The position numbers and the translations under genes are program-made. Under the pieces are notes generated by a model. It was given only the letters and a program-made list of their open reading frames with translations, was not told the origin of the DNA and did no database searches. A stretch of DNA of 42,806 nucleotides from CAZTHL01 sp964613585 (GTDB taxonomy: Bacteria > Pseudomonadota > Alphaproteobacteria > DSM-16000 > Inquilinaceae), in the NCBI GenBank assembly GCA_964613585.1, contig CAZTHL010000028.1, positions 1-42,806 on the forward strand. Direction: 5' to 3'. Of this stretch, positions 1-7,475 are shown piece after piece (the stretch's first letter is position 1; every line of letters begins with the position of its first letter).

Positions 1-1156
1 GCTGGTTGGCCTTCATCGTGGCCGCGCTGGTGCGGTCGGCGAACAGGTCGAGCTGGCACTCCTTGATCCTGTTCTCCATGTCGCCGCGGGCGCAGTAGAG
101 GCGTTCGTAGAGCGTCCGGGCCTCGACCTCTCTCGCCGAGAGTGAGGTCACGACGAACCGGGGGTTGGCGCCGGTCTCGCCCCGGTGCGGCATCCACTCG
201 GCCTTGGCCACGACGCGCCTGCGCCGGCTCCAGCTGTCCAGCGTGGTCCAGCGGAAGTCGGCAAAGCGACGGGCCGGCTTGCCGGTGCGCTCGGCCTCAT
301 CCTCGGCCCAGGCGAGGTCGATGTGGATCTGGTCGACCAGCCTGGCGTTGCGGGCGAGGCCGAACAGGTAGTCGACCTTGTTCGTCTCGCACCAGGCCAT
401 CAGCGCCTCGCGGGCAAACCCGCTGTCGCCGCGCAGCAGGATCTTGACCTTGGGCCAGCGCTCGCGGATGCGGCTGATGATCCGCGCCATTTCCTCGACC
501 GAGCCCGCGCTGGCGTCGATGTTCGACCGGCGCAGCTTGGCCGCCAGCAGGTGCTCGCCGCAGAACACGTAGAGCGGCAGGTAGCAGTAACAGTCGTAGT
601 AGCCGTGGAAAAACCGGCCTTCCTGGCGGCCGTGGATCGGGTCGTCGGTGGCGTCGAGGTCGAGTGTGATGCGCGCCGGCGCCTTGGCGTGGGCGTCCAG
701 GAACAGGTCGACGAACAGATGCTCGATCGCCTCCGGATCGTGGGCAATCTTGTGGTAGCGATGACCATCGACCGGCGCATGCTCCAGCCGGTTCAGCGTG
801 CTTTTACCGGCGAGCGGTGCGCAGCGTGACCGGCGCGCCTCCAATCGGCCCAGCACCGGTCCGAGCACCGGATCGCGGCGCAGGTCGTCGTGGTCGTTCA
901 GGTCCTCGTAGCCCAGCGCGATGCCGAACACCCGCTGGCCGACCAGGGTGCGGACGTCGTGTACGATACGCCCCGCCGTCCGGCCATCCGTGAAGCAGGC
1001 GGCGAACCAGTCGACTAGGTTGATCGCCCTGTCGGTCGCGCCCAGCAGCAGCGCCCCGGCGTCCGAAGTGATCGCGCCGCCGCCAAAATCCGCCACCAGA
1101 TCGCGGCGATCGAGGCGTGCGAAAAGCATGGACTCCGGGTTACACTGTGTCCGCAT
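1..1156 (-). mobile_element. IS1380-family transposase, 3' part cut by window edge
   Basis: DDE transposase that moves its own insertion sequence by cut and paste. The minus-strand reading frame opens at the ATG at 1156 (MRTQCNPESMLFARLDRRDL) and stays open to base 1, so the C-terminus lies outside the window. Family hallmarks visible are the N-terminal stretch with GGGAITSDAGALLL, a first acidic block LDLDATDDPIHGRQEGRFFH, a second block LLRGDSGFARE and the region YCARGDMENRIKE that supplies the final Glu. The neighbouring minus-strand gene upstream is cut off by this element, which makes its insertion a recent disruptive event on that gene. The exact terminal inverted repeat could not be fixed; the junction should lie at about 1180-1215. 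Whether the element is intact cannot be judged because its other end is missing. Confidence 0.9.
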
Positions 1157-1184
1157 CGGGGGCTCCGCTGAGATCGGGTCAAGT

Positions 1185-1899
1185 GTTTGTTGGCACTCAC
1201 ACCTTCGCCGATTTCAGACCCCGATGCGCCTTCCTTTGTGAGATATCCGGCATAGCTGTTCTGGTATTTGGCGTAGTAATCGACCAGCTTGACGAAGATG
1301 TTGGCCAGCTTCTTTGAGCCGCCATGGTCCTGGATATAGTCGCCAAGCGATTTGATCTGGTTTTCCAGAGATTTAGTGTTGCCGAACAGCTCTTTAAGCA
1401 GCAGTTCCAGAGCGAGCCGCAGATCGTCGAGCAGGTTGCGGTGAAAAATGCCGGCTTCGTATTTCTGCAAGGCGCTGTTGTATCAAGCGAGCGCCGCTTT
1501 GTGCCCGTCAAGCCAGTGCCGGGTTTCCTCGATGAGCGTCTCGTTGATATCCGCTGCCGGGGCCGCGCCGGCAAATTGCGGGTAGCGCATCGCCAGCCGT
1601 AACTTGAGTTCGTGGCGATCCTTGTTCTCGACCTGCGAAAACGTACGGTGCGCGCACAGATCCATGATGATGCGATACTGCAGCGGGCCGCTGAACCCCA
1701 TCAGGTTGGCATAGAGGGCGGTGCGCTTGTTCGGCGCGTCGAATGGATAAGCCGGGTGCGGCAGCGTGACGTCGTACTCGACCGCGTAGGCTGCCCTTGC
1801 CTTGACAATCTCGCCGCCGCTGAGCCCGGCATTCGTGTCGCCGAGGATATCGGCGGCGTAGCTAATGAAGGTCGCCGGGATTTTGTCCTCATCGAACAT
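1185..1899 (-). pseudogene. Third gene of hipBA cassette (Abi/HEPN-like), broken by TGA and IS insertion
   Basis: Starts at the ATG at 1899, which overlaps the last 11 nt of hipA. The first 138 codons (MFDEDKIPATFISYAADILG... to LDGHKAALA) end in a TGA at about 1483-1485. The same frame continues past it with YNSALQKYEAGIFHRNLLDD and LKELFGNTKSLENQIKSLGD, then runs into the IS1380 element. From memory of related proteins, this family continues uninterrupted through an ALxLYNSALQKY segment, so the TGA looks like a point nonsense mutation. The C-terminal helical half resembles HEPN/abortive-infection-type alpha-helical domains; that is inference from pattern, not a domain hit. GC is visibly lower than in the surroundings, consistent with transfer. 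The 138-aa N-terminal product might still be made. Confidence 0.7.
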
Positions 1900-3205
1900 T
1901 TAAAGCCTGCGCTTCGTGCGGGAGGGCAAGGCGGAAGCCGGGATAAACGAAGGCCGGGCTGATCGTCGCGCAGTCCTGCTCGGAGACGCCGGAACGGCGG
2001 GCGGTTTCGTACCAGGTGGCCTTGATTTGCTGTTCCATGGCATCGATGACGGCTCCGGCCTGCTCGCGGCTGAGATGAAAGCGGGCGCACTGCGAGAGCA
2101 GGTTGCCGGCATGGGCGTAGCGCCCCAGGTCCCCGCAGGCCATGGCGAGATCGCGCCGCTCCAGACTGACCGACACCGATGGCGTCAGATCGTAGGCGGG
2201 GGAGAGCTTCCAGTCCCTGTCCCCGGCAAGGGCGGCATGGTTGCGCGGGTGATCGTCCGTGTTCGAGATCAGCGCGTTGAAGACCATGCGCCGGAACAGT
2301 TCGGCGGCGTCGTCCCTGGGCTGCGCGCTCAGGCGGCGCAACTCTTCGGCGAGCAGCACATAGGACCAGCGTTCACGGTGCCGGTGCGTGTCCTCGGCGC
2401 GCAGCATCGTCAGCCCGCTGATCATACGCGCTCGGACATAGCCGCCTTCGGTCCGTTCGCGGTCAAAGCGCCTGACCAGCAGCACGCCGCGGCCCGCCAC
2501 GCTGACAACCCGGCTTTGCGCGCTCTGAATGCCGCAGGCCCGCGCGAGTGCGAGCATCGCATGCTCGACGTAGGCATGGTTCCACCTGTCATCCGGGCGG
2601 CCCAGTTTTGCAATCCACAGCCCGTCTTTGTCTTCGACCACGGCCTTGGGACGCGCGCCGCCCATCGAGGTGCCGATCAGCATCAAGTCCTCGACCTGTC
2701 CGGCTTCCGGACCGTCCGGGACGTCCTCATGGGCCATGATCGCATCGGCAAGCCCGATCAGCTTTTCCAGATCGAGCGTCCTGTTGAACGTGCGCTGCGG
2801 GGCCGGGGGCTTCGGGCCGAGGCCGAAACCGAGCGCGCCCGCTCTGTCGTCCGGTGCATGGAGTAGGTAGTCGATCTCGCCGAGCTGCGGCAGGCCGGCA
2901 TGTTTTTCGATGACACGCCGCCCCCAATAGTCGGGTCCGGCATCGCGCAGGGCACCGAACACACCGTTGAGGGCCGTGGTCCGGTAGGTGGTATCGTCCA
3001 GCTTGAGCTCCAGCGGGTCGATCGGCACCGCGTCCGGGCGCGCGAGGTAGCTCTTGCCGTAAACGAAGCGCCCGACCGGCACGCCGGCGCGGCCCGGCTC
3101 CAGCACGAACCGCCCCGCCGTCACGAATGCCGTTGTGCCGGGCAGCATGATATAGACGAAACATTCGCTCGCACCCCTTCCCCTGGCATGGGCCCTAGAA
3201 CTCAT
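1889..3205 (-). CDS. hipA: HipA-family serine/threonine protein kinase (toxin)
   Basis: 438-aa HipA-like kinase; the family phosphorylates cytoplasmic translation factors (such as glutamyl-tRNA synthetase) and is neutralised by HipB. Residues about 15-150 form the HipA N-terminal subdomain (FVYGKSYL at 48-54). The ATP-binding glycine loop is GTSMGGARPK (178-187). The catalytic loop is NTDDHPRN (315-322) with catalytic Asp317, and SPAYDLTPS (335-343) supplies the metal-binding Asp339. All key kinase residues are present, so it should be active. The chosen ATG overlaps the 3' end of hipB by 11 nt; a longer open frame upstream lies over hipB and is ignored. The stop overlaps the next gene by 11 nt, giving a tightly coupled three-gene operon. 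The partner third gene is broken, so HipA may now be held only by HipB. Confidence 0.92.
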   Translation of the reverse strand: MSSRAHARGRGASECFVYIMLPGTTAFVTAGRFVLEPGRAGVPVGRFVYGKSYLARPDAVPIDPLELKLDDTTYRTTALNGVFGALRDAGPDYWGRRVIEKHAGLPQLGEIDYLLHAPDDRAGALGFGLGPKPPAPQRTFNRTLDLEKLIGLADAIMAHEDVPDGPEAGQVEDLMLIGTSMGGARPKAVVEDKDGLWIAKLGRPDDRWNHAYVEHAMLALARACGIQSAQSRVVSVAGRGVLLVRRFDRERTEGGYVRARMISGLTMLRAEDTHRHRERWSYVLLAEELRRLSAQPRDDAAELFRRMVFNALISNTDDHPRNHAALAGDRDWKLSPAYDLTPSVSVSLERRDLAMACGDLGRYAHAGNLLSQCARFHLSREQAGAVIDAMEQQIKATWYETARRSGVSEQDCATISPAFVYPGFRLALPHEAQALNVR

Positions 3206-3536
3206 TGTCGAGCCCCTTGCCCGTGCGGGCGCGCGCACGTCCGCCAAGGCGGTCGAGCGCAAGACCCTCGCTATCTGTGGCCGGGTCGGCCAGCTCCTCG
3301 ACGGGGCCGAGCAAGTCGTAAGCCCAGAGCAGGGCGGCGTAGACGGCCATGCCCGTGCCCGGCTTGCCCTTCTCGGCATCCATGACGGCGCGCGGTCCGG
3401 TGCCGATCTTCTCGGCAACCTGCTCGATCGTCATGTTGCGCCGGAGCCGCGCCGTCCGCAGGTTCCGGCCCAGGCGTTTGATCGCCTGTTCGACCGCGAA
3501 GGGCGGGACATCCATGAGAAGGTTCCTGGCCGTCAT
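3195..3536 (-). CDS. hipB: HipB-like XRE antitoxin/repressor
   Basis: 113-aa small DNA-binding protein, expected to bind HipA and repress its own operon. The helix-turn-helix spans roughly residues 22-65 (LRTARLRRNMTIEQVAEKIG then RAVMDAEKGKPGTG), typical of XRE/Cro-like antitoxins. The stop codon TAG lies inside the hipA start region (overlap of 11 nt), which implies translational coupling. A second in-frame Met (residue 8) could be the start; the first has no strong ribosome-binding site. An AT-rich stretch just upstream (TATTATATT on the minus strand near 3556-3568) is a plausible -10 region, overlapped by one of two identical dyads that are good operator candidates. Confidence 0.85.
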   Translation of the reverse strand: MTARNLLMDVPPFAVEQAIKRLGRNLRTARLRRNMTIEQVAEKIGTGPRAVMDAEKGKPGTGMAVYAALLWAYDLLGPVEELADPATDSEGLALDRLGGRARARTGKGLDNEF

Positions 3537-3567
3537 CTGCTCTAAAGGGCCTCTTATTCAATATAAT

Positions 3568-3583
3568 ATGCTTTTGAGAGCAT
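3568..3583. promoter_or_regulatory. Dyad operator candidate, copy 1, upstream of hipB
   Basis: ATGCTTTTGAGAGCAT, an imperfect palindrome (outer five base pairs perfect, six of eight in all) located 32 bp upstream of the hipB ATG and touching the likely -10 element. An identical 16-mer occurs 76 bp further upstream. HipB proteins autoregulate through spaced palindromes, so these are inferred to be HipB sites. Confidence 0.6.
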
Positions 3584-3643
3584 ACACGAAGCTCGGGCAT
3601 GTGTCAAACCGCCTGCCCTGGAGCGCAGATTATTCCTCTTAAG

Positions 3644-3659
3644 ATGCTTTTGAGAGCAT
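3644..3659. promoter_or_regulatory. Dyad operator candidate, copy 2
   Basis: Exact second copy of ATGCTTTTGAGAGCAT, about seven helical turns from copy 1. Flanks are also partly alike (both copies are preceded by a short AT-rich run and followed by a CGAAG within a few bases). The spacing would suit looping or cooperative binding of a dimeric repressor such as HipB. Confidence 0.6.
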
Positions 3660-3700
3660 GCGAAGTGACCCTGGCCGTGTTGGCGGTGCGCGATCAGGGC

Positions 3701-3865
3701 TCAGGGAGGGCGCTGCCCTCCCTCCTCTGGCGCGTCTTCTATCCGGTCCGGCCGGGCTGCGAAGCCGTATGCCGCAAGCTGCCGGCGGCGGATGTCCAGC
3801 GCCCGCCGCCAGCTATAGGCCCGGCCGTCGATCATAATGACCTCCGGTCCCTTCATGCCGCGCAT
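3701..3865 (-). CDS. Small basic hypothetical protein (54 aa)
   Basis: Short minus-strand frame from ATG 3865 to TGA at 3701-3703, product beginning MRGMKGPEVIMIDGRAYSWR and containing RALDIRRRQLAAYG. An internal ATG at 3835 (MIDGRAYSWRR) would give 44 aa. The pattern 'IDGR-x-Y-x-WR ... RRxQL' resembles short basic proteins often seen beside toxin or plasmid genes in alphaproteobacteria; this is recollection, not a search result. It lies between hipB and the divergent Fic gene and may be a remnant or a small regulator. No clear ribosome-binding site was seen, so confidence is limited. Confidence 0.4.
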   Translation of the reverse strand: MRGMKGPEVIMIDGRAYSWRRALDIRRRQLAAYGFAARPDRIEDAPEEGGQRPP

Positions 3866-3875
3866 TATCATGAGA

Positions 3876-3980
3876 TTTCATGCTATCGTTCATCTGTGAC
3901 TGTTTTTCATGCCCCATAACGGCTTTTCATGACGGAGAACGACGAGAAACGCTTTTCAGGGCCGGTGACGGTTTTTCACG
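3876..3980. repeat. Regularly spaced TTTCA boxes over the fic start
   Basis: TTTCA occurs at 3876, 3905, 3925, 3954 and 3974, giving spacings of 29, 20, 29 and 20 bp. The last four are TTTTCA and three of them are preceded by AACG or ACGG. The boxes straddle the first start codon of the Fic gene and enter its coding sequence. The alternating 29/20 pattern looks like an array for a regulatory protein, or the decayed trace of a 49-bp duplication. No function can be proven from sequence alone. Confidence 0.4.
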
Positions 3981-5488
3981 AGCGGCGGCTGCCGGAGCGG
4001 GCGACGCCGGCGGGCTATGCGGCGCTGATCGACGGCTACGGCTTGAGGGTGCCGATCCCGCGCACGCTGGCGGCGATCGGGGCGCGCCACAAGGTCTACC
4101 GTGAGAGCGGCTGGCGTATCCTGACCCCCCGGCACGCGCCGGCGCCGAGCCTGGACGGGCACCTGACCTTCGCCCTGAAGTACGAAGGGCTCGACCTCGC
4201 CGTCCTGAAGCGGCTGTTCGGCGCGGCCGGACCGGAAGCCGTCACGGCCATGGTGTGGCGGACGCCGACGGGCCGCTACGCGCGGCGCATCTGGTTTCTC
4301 TATGAATGGCTGACCGGCGAGACGCTTCCCCTTCCCGATGTCACCCGCGGCAGCTATGTCCCGGCCCTTGATGAGGCGCAGCAATGGCCGGGAACCGAAA
4401 GCCTCTCGCCCCGCCACCGGGTGAAGAACAACCTGCCCGGCACGCCGGATTTCTGCCCGCTCGTCTTCCGGACCGAAACGCTGGAGGCGCTGATAGCGCT
4501 TGACCTGCCGGACCGCGCCCGACGGCTCATCGCCGGCGTGCCGAAGGATATTCTCTCGCGCACGGCGGCCTTCCTGCTGCTCAAGGATTCGCGCTCCAGC
4601 TACGCCATCGAAGGCGAGCGCCCGCCGCAGGACCGGTTGCAACGCTGGGGCCGGGCGATCGGCGAAGCGGGCCGCCAGCCGCTCGACCTCGACGAGCTGC
4701 TGCGCCTGCAACGGCTGGTGATCGGCGATGCCCGCTTCGTGCGCCTCGGCCTGCGCGGCGAAGGCGGTTTCGTGGGCGAGCACGACCATGCCAGCCGCGC
4801 GCCGCTGCCCGATCATATCAGCGCGCGGCCCGAGGACCTGCCGGGGCTGATGAACGGGATGATCGCGTTCGCGCACGGCCCGAGCGGACATCTCGACCCG
4901 GTGATCGCCGCCGCGGCGCTGGCCTTCGGCTTCGTCTACGCCCATCCGTTCGAGGACGGCAACGGGCGCATCCACCGCTACCTGATCCACCACGTCCTGG
5001 CCGAGCGCGGCTTCAACCCGCCCGGCCTGGTCTTTCCGGTCTCGGCGGTGATGCTGGATGAGATCGACCGTTACCGGGAGGTGCTGGAGGACTACTCACG
5101 CCGCCTGCTGCCGGCGATCGAATGGGAGCCGACCGCGCAAGGCAATGTGCGGGTCCTGGACGACACCGGGGATTTCTACCGCTTCTTCGACGCCACGCCG
5201 CAGGCCGAGTTTCTGTATGCGTGCGTGCGCCGGACGGTCGAGCGGGACCTGCCCGACGAGGCGGCGTTCCTGCGCCGCTACGATGCCTTCGTCCGGCAGG
5301 TCGAGACCCTGGTCGATATGCCCGACCGCACGCTCGATCTTCTGTTCCGCTTCCTGCACCGGAACGACGGCCGTCTGTCGGCGCGCGCGCACACAAAGGA
5401 ATTCGCGGCGCTGACCGATGACGAAGCGGCCCGGATCGAGCGCATCTACGGCGAGCTGTTCGAACGCGACAAGGACGGAGAGGTGTAA
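3929..5488 (+). CDS. Fic-family adenylyltransferase with built-in inhibitory motif
   Basis: 519-aa Fic/DOC protein expected to transfer AMP (or another nucleotide part) onto target proteins. The active-site loop is HPFEDGNGRIHR (339-350), a perfect HPFx(D/E)GNGRxxR motif with catalytic His339. An N-terminal inhibitory helix motif of the (S/T)xxxE(G/N) type is present as SYAIEG (224-229), so activity should be self-inhibited through Glu228 (class II arrangement). Residues 15-190 form an extra N-terminal region (ERRLPERATPAGYAALIDGY) and the C-terminus is helical. The ATG at 3929 has no good ribosome-binding site; a GTG at 3965 (VTVFHERRL) fits family starts and is an alternative. It sits divergently from hipBA in the same mobile island, suggesting a stress or defence role. 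Confidence 0.9.
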   Translation: MTENDEKRFSGPVTVFHERRLPERATPAGYAALIDGYGLRVPIPRTLAAIGARHKVYRESGWRILTPRHAPAPSLDGHLTFALKYEGLDLAVLKRLFGAAGPEAVTAMVWRTPTGRYARRIWFLYEWLTGETLPLPDVTRGSYVPALDEAQQWPGTESLSPRHRVKNNLPGTPDFCPLVFRTETLEALIALDLPDRARRLIAGVPKDILSRTAAFLLLKDSRSSYAIEGERPPQDRLQRWGRAIGEAGRQPLDLDELLRLQRLVIGDARFVRLGLRGEGGFVGEHDHASRAPLPDHISARPEDLPGLMNGMIAFAHGPSGHLDPVIAAAALAFGFVYAHPFEDGNGRIHRYLIHHVLAERGFNPPGLVFPVSAVMLDEIDRYREVLEDYSRRLLPAIEWEPTAQGNVRVLDDTGDFYRFFDATPQAEFLYACVRRTVERDLPDEAAFLRRYDAFVRQVETLVDMPDRTLDLLFRFLHRNDGRLSARAHTKEFAALTDDEAARIERIYGELFERDKDGEV

Positions 5489-5929
5489 GCCCGGCGGCAA
5501 GCGCCGATGGCGTCCGGCAGCCACCGGCCTCCGAGGCCGTCGGCACCGGTCATGGTGGTTGTCGCTGAACACTCTCGGGAGAGTCAGGTGTCCAGGGGGG
5601 CAGGAACGCTTCCTGGTCGCGGGTTCCGAGGGGCGCGAGAGCCCCTTGGTCGACCTGGCTATGCTGGAGGCTTCGCCAAGGCGAGAGGGTGTGCAGAGGG
5701 AGAACCGAAGTCGCCCTTTGCTCGAAGCCGGTGCCGAAACAAGGAGGTCAGTGTTCCATGTCGCCCAACAATGTCCGGGGAGATTTCACTGTCCCCCAGT
5801 CCGCCATAGCCCGCTGGGCGACGGCGGATGGCCCCCATCGACCGGTTGCAGAGGTCCTTGCCCCTCTTCCCACGCTTCCCTGAACCGTCCTCCTTCCCTC
5901 TCGAAAGTGGGGCAGTTCTGCGTGTCGCC
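5489..5929. other. Unassigned stretch between fic and IS21 remnant
   Basis: About 440 bp with no gene I can support. A 100-codon plus-strand frame (5507-5809) exists but has Gly/Arg/Pro-rich composition and no recognisable domain. The sequence contains short hairpin-like segments such as ACACTCTCGGGAGAGT near 5570-5585 and AGGCTTCGCCAAGGCGAGAG near 5670. Such structure could belong to a mobile-element or group II intron remnant, but I could not establish this. Confidence 0.3.
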
Positions 5930-6356
5930 GGCGCCTGCGCCCCGTATCGGGCGTGCACCAAGGGCAAGGACGGGCGCGGCGTCGGCTACGTCAAGAACAA
6001 CGCCCCGGCCGGCCATGGCTTTGCCAGCTGGGCTGCACCGGAGGCGCATCCCGCCCGGTGGATGCGCGAGATCGCCGACGTCCGAAGGCACGGCACGACC
6101 GGGCTGACGCCGTGCGAGCGCTTCGAGCGCGACGAAGCGGCGGCGCTGCGGCCGCTGGCGGGCCGGCCGCCGGTCCAGCCGATCCGCGAGCAGGTGCGCA
6201 CGGTGCAGAGCGACTGCTCGGTCGCGGTCGACGCCAACAGCTACAGCGTGCCCCGGCGGCTGATCGGCGAAAGCGTGCAGGTGACGATCGGCGACGGCCG
6301 CGTGCGCATCCGCCATGCCGGCCAGGAGGTCGCCGCCCACGCCGACACCGCCGCGC
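5930..6356 (+). pseudogene. istA: IS21-family transposase istA fragment
   Basis: Internal to C-terminal piece of an IS21 IstA transposase. The frame reads YRACTKGKDGRGVGYVKNNA, then GHGFASWAAPEAHPARWMRE, RFERDEAAALRPLAG and NSYSVPRRLIGESVQVTIGD, the typical Mu-transposase-like C-terminal half. The N-terminal DDE core, the C-terminus and istB are missing, and no start codon or ends of the element remain. Several Pro-for-Leu/Ala replacements (AAPEAHPARW) suggest drift after inactivation. It marks the right border of the toxin island. Confidence 0.8.
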
Positions 6357-6415
6357 CAGGCGTCGGCCTGGATGTCCAGGACCTGCAGGGTCCCGTGCCC
6401 GGACGGCTCCCGGTG

Positions 6416-6793
6416 TCAGGCGGCGTAGAGGAACTCCTCGCGCACGATCTTGCCGTCGAGCACGGTGTAGACGCCGATCTCGCGCATGCGACCGCGCTCG
6501 CCGGTCTCGCGGTTCGTCGTGTCCACCTCGAAGATCACGGCGAAGCGGTCATCACCGTGCAAGTAGGGGCCGTCAACCAGGCTCTCGTGCACCTCGAAGG
6601 TCGAGTACCACCAGTCATGCTTCTGCCGGATCGCCGCGACGCCAGCCGTCTCGCGGCTGCCGCCGGGCGTCGCCACCGCCTCCACCGAGACCGCGTCGGG
6701 CGCGTACAGCTCCTGCAGGCAAAGCTCGGTGGTGTCGTTGCGGCAATGCTCGACCAGACGGTGGGCGACGCTGGTCAGGGGCTCGGCGAACAT
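6416..6793 (-). CDS. SnoaL/NTF2-like fold protein
   Basis: 125-aa protein of the cone-shaped SnoaL-like family (small-ligand binding or isomerase/hydrolase fold). The sequence MFAEPLTSVAHRLVEHCRND, DAVSVEAVA, HDWWYSTFEVHES, FAVIFEVDTTNRETGER and REIGVYTVLDGKIVREEFLY follows the usual helix-then-curved-sheet order. The ATG at 6793 has a good AAGGAG ribosome-binding site 10 nt upstream; a longer frame reaching 6937 reads through a GGGCATC repeat and is rejected. It stands alone. Substrate unknown. Confidence 0.85.
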   Translation of the reverse strand: MFAEPLTSVAHRLVEHCRNDTTELCLQELYAPDAVSVEAVATPGGSRETAGVAAIRQKHDWWYSTFEVHESLVDGPYLHGDDRFAVIFEVDTTNRETGERGRMREIGVYTVLDGKIVREEFLYAA

Positions 6794-6822
6794 CTTCTGA
6801 GATCTCCTTACGAAAGGGCAGT

Positions 6823-6864
6823 GGGCATCGGGCATCGGGCATCGCGCATCGGGCGGAGGGCATC
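6823..6864. repeat. GGGCATC heptanucleotide repeat
   Basis: Imperfect tandem repeat of a 7-bp unit (GGGCATC three times, then GCGCATC, a degenerate unit and GGGCATC), 30 bp upstream of the SnoaL-like gene on its promoter side. A slippage-prone tract that could alter promoter spacing. Confidence 0.7.
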
Positions 6865-7475
6865 GTGCAGAGCCCATGGGCGGGCCTCGTTCGGCCCGGC
6901 CGGCCGCTGCCGAGCGCCCGGCCGGGCGATCGGGCAACGCCGGGATCCGCGACCCGCGGGACGCGCCGCGATCGCGCCCCCGGGGGACCCTCGGCGGCCG
7001 GGCCGGCCGGCTGCGCGGGTGGGCGGGTCACCGTGCCGCCTCAAGGTCCGTCGCAAAGGCCGGCGGGTCAAGCGCGCTTCGGCCGGTCGCACCGACCGCG
7101 CGTCAAGGGCGCCCCGTGCGGTCCGCCAAGGCACGGCGCCGGCGTGGGCGGACGTCCCGAGCCCATCGCCGAGGCACCGACCGGGCCGCCGGAACTCCGG
7201 CCGGCGGACCGAGTTCCGCCGGAAAGCATCCGGGCGTGGGGATCCCGGCTCCCCGGCGGGCGGATCAGGCGATCGGGAGGCCGCCGGGCTCTGACGCAGC
7301 CGTTCAGCCTTGACGCGGACTGTAACAACAAAAAAACAAATTATGGATGCAGCCCTTTCGGGAGCTTGGTGTTGTGCCTTTCCGAAATGGGGCGCTTTCC
7401 GGGTGGTGGGGCCACGCCCGCGCGTTCTCGGACGGAACGGCACACGCGAACCGAACTCATGTCGAGGGCAGGCTC
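6865..7475. other. Gene-free stretch upstream of methyltransferase
   Basis: About 610 bp, extremely GC-rich for the first 440 bp. Long open frames on both strands are Arg/Pro/Ala-rich and show no domain, so they are taken as artefacts of base composition. Around 7309-7346 the composition changes to an A-rich stretch (TGTAACAACAAAAAAAC), the only promoter-like sequence here, which could serve the methyltransferase gene. The stretch CAGCCTTGACGCGGACT (7304-7320) resembles a half of the dispersed palindromic element found elsewhere. Confidence 0.4.

Noticed and set aside
1483..1485. TGA as selenocysteine or programmed readthrough
   Set aside because: No SECIS-like hairpin noticed after it, and the downstream part is destroyed by an IS element; a simple nonsense mutation is more likely.
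5489..5929. Group II intron or other retroelement remnant
   Set aside because: Some hairpin-rich text is suggestive but no reverse transcriptase frame or domain V/VI could be recognised.
5828..7294. A 488-codon plus-strand open frame
   Set aside because: Only its first part (about 5930-6356) matches IstA; the rest crosses the minus-strand SnoaL-like gene and GC-rich noncoding DNA, so it is not one gene.
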